A stretch of 64,000 nucleotides of DNA from Guillardia theta CCMP2712 (lineage: Eukaryota > Cryptophyceae > Pyrenomonadales > Geminigeraceae), in NCBI RefSeq assembly GCF_000315625.1, contig NW_005434672.1, positions 800,937-864,936 on the forward strand, read 5' to 3'. Both the position numbers and the translations under genes were made by a program. This document shows positions 57,888 through 64,000 of the stretch, one piece after another. Each line of letters starts with the position of its first letter. Position 1 is the first letter of the stretch. The notes under the pieces were generated by a model that made no database searches, was not told where the DNA came from, and saw only the letters and a list, made by a program, of their open reading frames with translations.

Positions 57888-58154
57888 GAATTTCGAACAG
57901 TATTCTTGAAACTTGTGAAGAAACTTGTCAATCCCAATGATGAACACCTAAAACTATGTCTACCATTGCAGTTTGATGCGTGGAGTAGACTTTCTGTGAC
58001 AGAGCCGCCGAGTTTGAACGCGGACAGGTGTTTTATTCAGACCTCGCGTCAAACTTGGTTGCAGAAGGTGAAAAAGAGGCCCCTTCCAAATCATGCATTT
58101 GCGGACGCAATTGATCATGAACCACCAACGCAACCATCTAGAATACAAAGGTGA
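57888..58154 (+). CDS. Possible exon in the AT-rich island
   Basis: After an acceptor-like GAACAG near 57899 a plus-strand frame reads FLKLVKKLVNPNDEHLKLCL, PLQFDAWSRLSVTEPPSLNA and WLQKVKKRPLPNHAFADAID, stopping at 58154. No in-frame ATG opens it, so it would have to be an internal or last exon, perhaps of the 57030 frame. It is not recognised. Confidence 0.25.
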   Translation, partial: EFRTVFLKLVKKLVNPNDEHLKLCLPLQFDAWSRLSVTEPPSLNADRCFIQTSRQTWLQKVKKRPLPNHAFADAIDHEPPTQPSRIQR

Positions 58155-58295
58155 TCACCTCTTGTATGATTCTGATTCAGATTTTCTTAAATTCTTTGAC
58201 GTTCCATGTTGTCACTCTAGCATAATTGCAAGTATGTGTCGAAGAGGGGAGGTCAACGAAATAGTTTCGTAATGCAAAATTGAAGCATTTTCCCA

Positions 58296-58634
58296 TTGTC
58301 GAGGCTCGTGATGCTTTGCATGTGCTTCCTTGAGATGATTGAAGATGGTTGCTCTCTGGTTTTGGTTCATAAATGTGGAAACAAAATCATGAACAATGTA
58401 AACCGATCCAATGTTGGAAATTCACATTTAGCAGACAATCCCAACAAAATCATGAGCGAGAAATACAAACAAGGTACAATACGCAAGAGAATGAAAGGAA
58501 TTGTCAGTCATAGATATAGATTTCGAGATCATAAGGGTTTGAGCGTTGTGCAGCTTCATGATTCCAGTCTATTCACACTGACATTCGGTCTGAATTCGTT
58601 GTGTCAGGAATTTACAAGCAGAAAAACTGTATAA
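58296..58634 (+). CDS. Possible small hypothetical protein in the AT-rich island
   Basis: A 112-codon plus-strand frame starts MSRLVMLCMCFLEMIEDGCS and has a basic middle (MSEKYKQGTIRKRMKGIVSH). No domain is recognised. In AT-rich DNA a frame this long without stops has modest weight. Confidence 0.2.
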   Translation: MSRLVMLCMCFLEMIEDGCSLVLVHKCGNKIMNNVNRSNVGNSHLADNPNKIMSEKYKQGTIRKRMKGIVSHRYRFRDHKGLSVVQLHDSSLFTLTFGLNSLCQEFTSRKTV

Positions 58635-59474
58635 AAAGTCCATTTGTCGTTGTGTAATAAGCCTACACTCAACTATCTCTGACTTGGACAGGTTCAACAG
58701 AGTGTAAAACATCGGTTCAGGTGGGGATTAGTGCACTTGAATGATCTTTCATCGCATTCAGAATGTAGAGAAGAAAATGCAGTACGAATCGACAATGATT
58801 ACCGATGACAAAAAGAACTGTTGAATCAGTTTGATGAACTTCGACATGCTTGCAATATGTTCATAATATGAAAATGCAATCGAATGAAGTGTTCAACACA
58901 CTCAACATGCTTCCATTGCCATCTTTGGGTTTAGGGTTCATGAGTTTGGCGAGGCGACCAAATCACATTTTCATATTACAACATGATGAATAACTCATGA
59001 TGTTACAACTTTCTCGTGAGTCATATACTTTTAGAATGATCTTGGTTGTGATTCAAGTGCAAGAAACATGTTAAAATATCAAGCTACATCCTCATCATCA
59101 GCTTTCCTGCGACTACCGCGCGCCATTGTTCGGCAGTAAATAGACCCCCACCACATCTCCAAATACCCCTACCCTATACTTTGACTGCTTTGTGCTTTGA
59201 AGCAACCGGGACAAATCAAAAAGCGATGGACCCCTACCCTATTAATTTCCCTAACCCTAAGAAAACTTGCCGAAAATCAAGAAAACGGCAAAAATCAAGG
59301 TCTGCAATTTGTGTCCCCGAAAGATTAAACAGCTTACGCACCGTTCAAGTTCGGCTGTTGTACCGTATGATTCGGGCCGCAGCCTGGCACGCGCCGAACC
59401 GGATCATCAGCGGGCGGCGACCGAGGGGCACGGCCGGAGTCCAGCGGGGACAGGCCGCGCAGAGAGACAAAAAC
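58635..59474. other. AT-rich spacer grading into repeats
   Basis: About 58640-59100 is AT-rich with no recognised feature. About 59140-59260 has CCCCTACCC words of the TACCCC type. About 59370-59460 is GC-rich. The Pol III terminator of the downstream tRNA lies at the right end. Confidence 0.4.
59469..59473 (-). terminator. Pol III terminator of tRNA-Trp
   Basis: On the minus strand a TTTTT run starts 2 nt after the tRNA discriminator base, as expected for RNA polymerase III termination. Confidence 0.8.
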
Positions 59475-59546
59475 TGACGCGAGAGGGAATCGAACCCCCA
59501 ACCTTTCGATCTGGAGTCGAACGCGCTACCATTGCGCCACCACGTC
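59475..59546 (-). tRNA. tRNA-Trp (CCA anticodon)
   Basis: The 72-nt minus-strand sequence folds as a cloverleaf: acceptor GACGTGG/TCGCGTC, D stem GCGC/GCGC with loop AATGGTA, anticodon stem TTCGA/TCGAA with loop CTCCAGA (anticodon CCA), variable AGGTT, T stem GGGGG/CCCTC with TTCGATT loop, and discriminator A. The order and loops match eukaryotic tRNA-Trp. Internal A-box (TGGCGCAATGG) and B-box (GGTTCGATTCC) promoters are present. No intron and no encoded CCA are seen, as expected for a nuclear tRNA gene. Confidence 0.95.
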
Positions 59547-60503
59547 ACGATGGTACTCTTGCGAAATGGAGGTCATGACCTACGGCAATGGCGGCCGCCA
59601 TCAGGACGGGCTGAATGCAGAGGCCGTGCTGTTCAAGACCGCGATGCGCAGTGAAAGTCTGAGGTCTTCGTCTCCTCGCCCTCTCCCCGAACAACCACCA
59701 TCGACCTTCCACCTCCTCCCCCGCTTCCTTGATAGCGCTATAGTCTATCCCTCACGTACACTGCAAACCATCCTGTGCTGTCCTCTTTTCCATTCATGTG
59801 GCCCCTCCTCCTCCCATCTCCTCCCCCTTCCTCCCTCTCCGAAAACCGTCAATCTTTGCTGTTGAGAGCATACTCCTGTATCCGCATTCAGACTTCTCTA
59901 CATACCATATGCGACTGATCCATTTGCTTCTCCCTTTAGTTCAGACTCCCGCTTCGCGGTGAAACTTTGCGATCTGTTTTCAACAGGATTGCGCAAAAGA
60001 CCTTTCCCTCCTCCCTCCTACCAGTTTAGTGAAGATTCTCCATGGCCCCCGTGTTAATTTCTGCATATCCTAAAGAGTTTTATGCTCAACCCTCTGTTCG
60101 TAGATGAAAAGCGATAGGCAGTTGAAGGCTACTCATGCCCTACTCGATCGTGTGATTTGACTGTGCTTGGAGCAAGCAGGAACAAGGGAGGGGAAGTTGA
60201 GAGGTATTCTGATGTGGCCATCAAGCCACATGTAGTGAGCAGAAGGAGCCAGATCGACTGACCAGAGAAGGAGAGAGGAAGGGAAGGGAGGGAGAGCTGG
60301 AGAGCAGTCCGTAATCTTATTCTTTTAGAAGAATATCAATAATGAAAGTTGATACCACCTGGGGTTGGCAAAGGTGCCAGACGCTATGGCAGATGAAACC
60401 AATCTTCCCTTCGAATCCCCACCATTCATGACGACCGTGGAAACCGGAGAGTCAGAGTTGTACATCAGGCCTTTGATAGCCTGAAGCGCAGGATACCCTC
60501 GTT
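59547..60503. other. Intergenic spacer
   Basis: This is mixed sequence with C-rich TCCTCC patches (59670-59840). A minus-strand frame at 60325-60507 lies just past the methyltransferase stop and is not convincing as a separate gene. Confidence 0.4.
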
Positions 60504-61972
60504 TCACAGATGCTGCGGCGAAGGTGCGGCGATGCTATCTGCAGCACAAGTCGTGAGAGGGTCGATCAGGAATGTGACTGAGTATGCGCACCGGAAGCGA
60601 ACGAGGGAGGGCTGGAAACGCCATAGCTCGTCTGGTTTGGCAACACAGGTACCTGCGATGCGCTGGGAACGAAGCCCCTTGATGGCTTCTTTATAGCGAC
60701 GAAGAAGGCGCAGTTGTAGACGGTGTGCATCATTGAGTTGGGGTTCTGTGTGTAGTAGCAGGTCCGCTCCGACTCCTCCTTGACCTCGAATCCGTAGTAT
60801 TGTATGATGCTTCTGAGCTCCGAGTAGGAGAGCTCGGTAGAGTCCACGTCCTGGGAGTCTGAGTAGTGATAGAGGAGGGGTCCCAGGTTGATCCAAATCC
60901 CTCCGTCAGCCAGGAGCGTGTGGATGTGCTCCACGTACTGCACGACGTTGGAGGCAGTGTCCAGGAAGAAGCATGTGGCAACGCAGTCCCACTCCCCTCG
61001 CTGGTTCCGGTACACTTCCAAGAAGTCTCCCGCCACCATGCTGAAATCGACGTTGGGCGGCAGCCCCCCCGGGAGCTCGTCAGGCACGAGCACCTGCTTC
61101 AGCTGATGGGCCTCCGCATCCCACACGTTGGAGGACGAGAGGACCCAGGGATGCAGAGCGAGCATCTTTTCTCCCGGCGCATAGTTGAGGATGAAGTTGG
61201 AGGAAAGCAGCATCTGGTATGAGAACTCGCAACCCTGGGCAGAGAAACCCAACTTGGCGATGTCGTACGTCAACCTGCCAAGCCCAGCTCCTGGGAGCAG
61301 TACTCGAAGTTGGTATCGTTGCTCGATCGGATAATGGGAGTAATAGTTCTGGAGCGCATCTGTGATCGGTTTGTAACTTTGGTTCCGTTCGCTCAGTCCA
61401 TCCGAGCTCCAATCCCGAACGAATTGCCGCAATGTGCATCGAATCTTGTCCATGTCAAGGCCTTGTGGCGAGATGTAGCTGAACTCGGTCCTTGCACCCT
61501 GCAACAGGTGACTGTTGCCAGTGAATCCACTAGCATGTGCGATGATTGTGTTCAGGAAATGCTGGTTCACCTCTATACACTGCTTCTGCGCGCTGAACTT
61601 GGCGGGTAAGTGGCTCAGAATTGCCTGATGAGCTGGAGGCAACCGCGCGTAGCTGACTTCCGCCTTGCTGACAACGTTCAGAGCATGCTCTCTGTAGAAC
61701 AAGAACGCCTTGACCACGCTCTCGAAATGCTCGCACTCCGCCCTCCTGGTGTCGTCGGTGACGTCGACGGAAGCCATGCTCTCTTCCTGAGAAATGGTTG
61801 GAGAACGATGTTTGATGGAAAGAAAGTCGAAGGCTCCAGCTGATCTATGGAGTGCTGGATGTTGGAACAACCTAGCAGGCTGTGAAAGGGGTGAGTCTAG
61901 CGCCTGACAGCAGAGGATCCAGGTAATGAGCAACAAGCAGGGGTAATTGATCCAGATTGTGACCTGAGGCAA
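60504..61972 (-). CDS. CARNMT1: Carnosine N-methyltransferase-like (N2227 family)
   Basis: Family members transfer a methyl group from SAM to the histidine of carnosine and related peptides. The frame starts at 61972 with a hydrophobic leader (YPCLLLITWILCCQALDSPL) and has a second Met at 61777 (MASVDVTDDTRRAECEHFES). The body shows family motifs: VVKAFLFYREHALNVVSKAE, RDWSSDGLSERNQSYKPITD, VLLPGAGLGRLTYDIAKLGF (SAM-binding), QGCEFSYQMLLSSNFILNY, FSMVAGDFLEVYRNQRGEWD, CVATCFFLDTASNVVQYVEH, GGIWINLGPLLYHYSDSQDV and ELSYSELRSIIQYYGFEV. The simple stop is at 60566. A GTGCGC donor near there and an acceptor at about 60541 would instead give a tail ending PSPQHL at 60504. No other introns are needed. 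Confidence 0.9.
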
Positions 61973-62956
61973 TCGTGTTAGTTAAAAGCGGTCAAAGTAG
62001 CACAAACGTGAGCAGATCAATAACATGGTGATGTAGTTCATCCCTCCATCCGAGCACACACCCCACCAGCTCCCGGCGCATGGCACGCGGACGTAGTGCC
62101 ATTGACTCACCTGTATCCTCTCATCGAAGGACAACGTGTCCACAGCCCTATGTCCAGCTCGAGCTGAGTGACGCACGAGCTAGACAAGATGAAGGAGCTC
62201 AAGGCAGGAGCCAGTCTTCTTCCTCAGCCTCTCTCCCGCCTCCCTACCGCACGCTGCATACGGCCGGTCCGCTGCTGCCCATGGCGCATCCAAGGGGGCA
62301 GAGGGGCTAGGAGAACTGAGCTCTGACAGTTTCTTTTTTCTTTGTTGTACACCGGTAGTTTACTATATTAAGTACCCACCCAATTGTCACGAAGGTGACA
62401 AAAATAAGAATCATGTACCCTATCGTTCCATCATGGTAGTCGTTACCACCCATGTAACGATCAAGGAACCTGCGATTGCAATAATGCAGGGTACGATCGG
62501 TAAGAGCGCACTGGATGCAGCAGGCAGGAGGCAGGAGGAGGGAGGAGGGAGGAGGGAGGAGGGAGGAAGAAGGAGGGAGGAGAGAGATATGCTCTCTGGC
62601 TGTAGCTGTGCAGAGGTACCAGGTAACTGTGAGCTTGTGGTGAAGAATTGATGTACAGAGTGTGTGATGGATCTTAAAGACAAGATTGTTCAGCTCCGTT
62701 TCAGAAGTAAATTGCTACATTGACGATTAAATTTTGATCGCACTGGGAGCATAACATATTCTTTGAAGTTCTCGATAGCAATTTTCAAAAAAGGATGATT
62801 GCACTCCACGATGGAATTTAATAAAGCTGCCTACCGTGTTGAAAATGAATAGAAAAGTCATATAGATTCAAAAAAGATGTACATCAAAGATACAAGTTGA
62901 CGCCGGGTAACAAGCAGAAGGTAGTATTCGATCTGTTCTCTTCCGCAAAATTCGCT
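61973..62956. other. Intergenic spacer
   Basis: A GGAGGAGGGAGGA-type purine repeat lies at about 62525-62590, and a short block with TACCC and GTAACGATC words at 62345-62470. The rest is AT-rich. No gene is supported. Confidence 0.4.
62525..62590. repeat. (GGAGGGA)n purine-rich repeat
   Basis: Near-tandem GGAGGAGGGAG units form a simple purine tract. Confidence 0.85.
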
Positions 62957-64000
62957 CTATCCAGATGGGGAGGTATGTACCGAATGCTCGCTGCCGGTGG
63001 GTGTAGAGGATGTCACTTGAGACGAGGTGGTCTCGTCTAGCTCGGAGTTCCCATGGTTGGCTGAATTCGCCGCCTTCAGACAGACACCATTTGTCTCCTC
63101 CACCTGTTCAGCAACCCTGTCCGTGTTCGCCTCCTCGTCCGCCGGTCGTGAGCCGATGCTGTCGTCATGTGGACGATCCTCGAACTCCATGTTGTCGCCG
63201 CCTGATTCCTCCAAGGTCTCCTCATGCTCACTTCCTTCCAGAGGGTGTCCACGTGCCCCATCATTGAAATCGTGATTGTCGTTGCCCGGATGTGCCGCTT
63301 CGAGGGAGGGATCATCTGACCAGTCAGTCAGCACGCACATGGGATCACTCATCCAAGAGCTCTCGCACTGGGTGTCTGAAGGGCAGGATGGTCCAGCGCT
63401 TCTTCAGCTGAGATCCGACGGTTCGGGTTCTTGACTAGCATCCTGCATTAGCCTGTTAGACGGGGTAGAAGGGTGTGGAAAGCAGAAGGCACCGAGAAAC
63501 AAGGTCAAGCATGTCACTGTTAATACGATAGGGCGAGTCATCAGGGATCTTCAAGGCTGCAGTTATTTCCATTGGATTCCATCGTGGAAACCTGTCCCAG
63601 TGACGTCAGCTATGTAGGAACGAGGGGAGCTGGAGAATACTGCAGAATGTAGTTTGGGAGAGATGTGACACCCGGCCAGTCTTCTTCATCTGAGTGTCAT
63701 TCAGCACCGCAAGTCAAGGCAAATGTACTCTGTGTGATTACTTGGTGTTCCAAAAAATTGAAAGATCACGAGCAGGCATTCAATCTCTGTGTTGCACGAG
63801 AACAAGGGCGAAAGGTTCATCATTTCCTAGAAGCAAAGCATCAAGATTAATATGTCTCTTGTCAGCAATCAATCCTCACAACTAATATACATCCAAGGCT
63901 CCATACGTCGATCTGAGCTCCATAAAAGGAATCACCCTTCAACGAAATGTCAACACACCAACAACACCCCAAAACACTTACCAAAATGATTTCCGGAGGT
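62957..64000 (-). CDS. SnRK/CIPK-like Ser/Thr protein kinase, 3' part (right-edge partial)
   Basis: The gene enters from the right. The exon at the edge ends PPEIIL (subdomain VIII, APE-like) before GTAAGT. The next exon (about 63870-63935) reads GDSFYGAQIDVWSLGCILV (subdomain IX, DVWSLG). Another exon (about 63515-63595) gives FPRWNPMEITAALKIPDDSP then RINSDMLDLVSR, which splices to MLVKNPNRRISAEEALDHP (subdomain XI) near 63440-63385. The exon carrying the expected LPF motif was not located. The kinase frame then stops at about 63347 (ARALG). An acidic frame in another register (62957-63352, MSDPMCVLTDWSDDPSLEAA) continues beyond it; whether it is joined by an unseen intron or a sequence error is unclear. 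The plant SnRK/CIPK kinases are the nearest match from motifs alone. Confidence 0.72.

Noticed and set aside
60325-60507. Small minus-strand frame after the carnosine methyltransferase
   Set aside because: It is short and unrecognised, and it starts next to the stop of the alternative final exon. It is probably 3' UTR.

Overview
This is eukaryotic nuclear DNA. Genes lie on both strands with no operon order. Most are split by short introns, often 45-130 nt, usually GT-AG. There is a tRNA-Trp with a Pol III terminator, an FG nucleoporin, a Tup1-like co-repressor, a Wee1-like kinase, a DHHC acyltransferase and a sphingolipid desaturase. Several proteins begin with a signal peptide followed by a short transit-like stretch, and two carry an LRGG-type motif just after the leader. 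Together with moderately high GC and many low-complexity GC- or TACCCC-rich spacers, this suggests an alga with a secondary plastid; a cryptophyte resembling Guillardia theta is my best guess. The species is inferred, not proven.

Layout. 0-3 kb: a complete Tup1-like gene (-) facing, tail to tail, the last exon of an inverted near-identical copy at the left edge. 4.6-8 kb: a calponin-homology plus armadillo protein (-). 8.8-10 kb: DHHC palmitoyltransferase (+). 10-11.7 kb: a secreted low-complexity protein (-). 12.5-14.1 kb: a PDZ-cyclophilin fusion with an organelle leader (-). 15-18.9 kb: hypothetical and membrane proteins. 18.9-21.6 kb: NUP54 (-). 22.7-25.5 kb: an M13 metallopeptidase (+). 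26.4-30.4 kb: a large secreted multidomain protein with YHYH, LamG-like, Cys-rich and EGF modules (+). 30.6-31.9 kb: sphingolipid delta-4 desaturase (-). 32.9-35.3 kb: a Popeye-like cyclic-nucleotide-binding protein (+). 35.4-37.3 kb: Wee1-like kinase (-). 37.3-39.6 kb: repeats. 39.9-47 kb: a tiny alanine-rich protein, protein-L-isoaspartate methyltransferase, a J-domain protein, TRM112 and two unknowns. 48-52.3 kb: cysteinyl-tRNA synthetase (+). 52.7-53.6 kb: a probable membrane protein (+). 54.1-55 kb: PP2C phosphatase (-). 57-58.7 kb: an AT-rich island with unknown reading frames. 59.5 kb: tRNA-Trp (-). 60.5-62 kb: carnosine N-methyltransferase-like (-). 63-64 kb: the 3' part of a protein kinase (-) running off the right edge.

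How the genes relate. They look like ordinary unlinked housekeeping, signalling and trafficking genes. I found no convincing cluster acting as one new biochemical system. The most unusual items are the inverted Tup1 duplication, two uncommon domain fusions (CH-ARM and PDZ-cyclophilin), a homogenised FG-repeat block varying only at silent positions, one hexanucleotide repeat read in two registers inside one gene, and the dispersed repeats between genes. Exon borders were placed by eye from splice signals and protein conservation, so single-base precision is not guaranteed.
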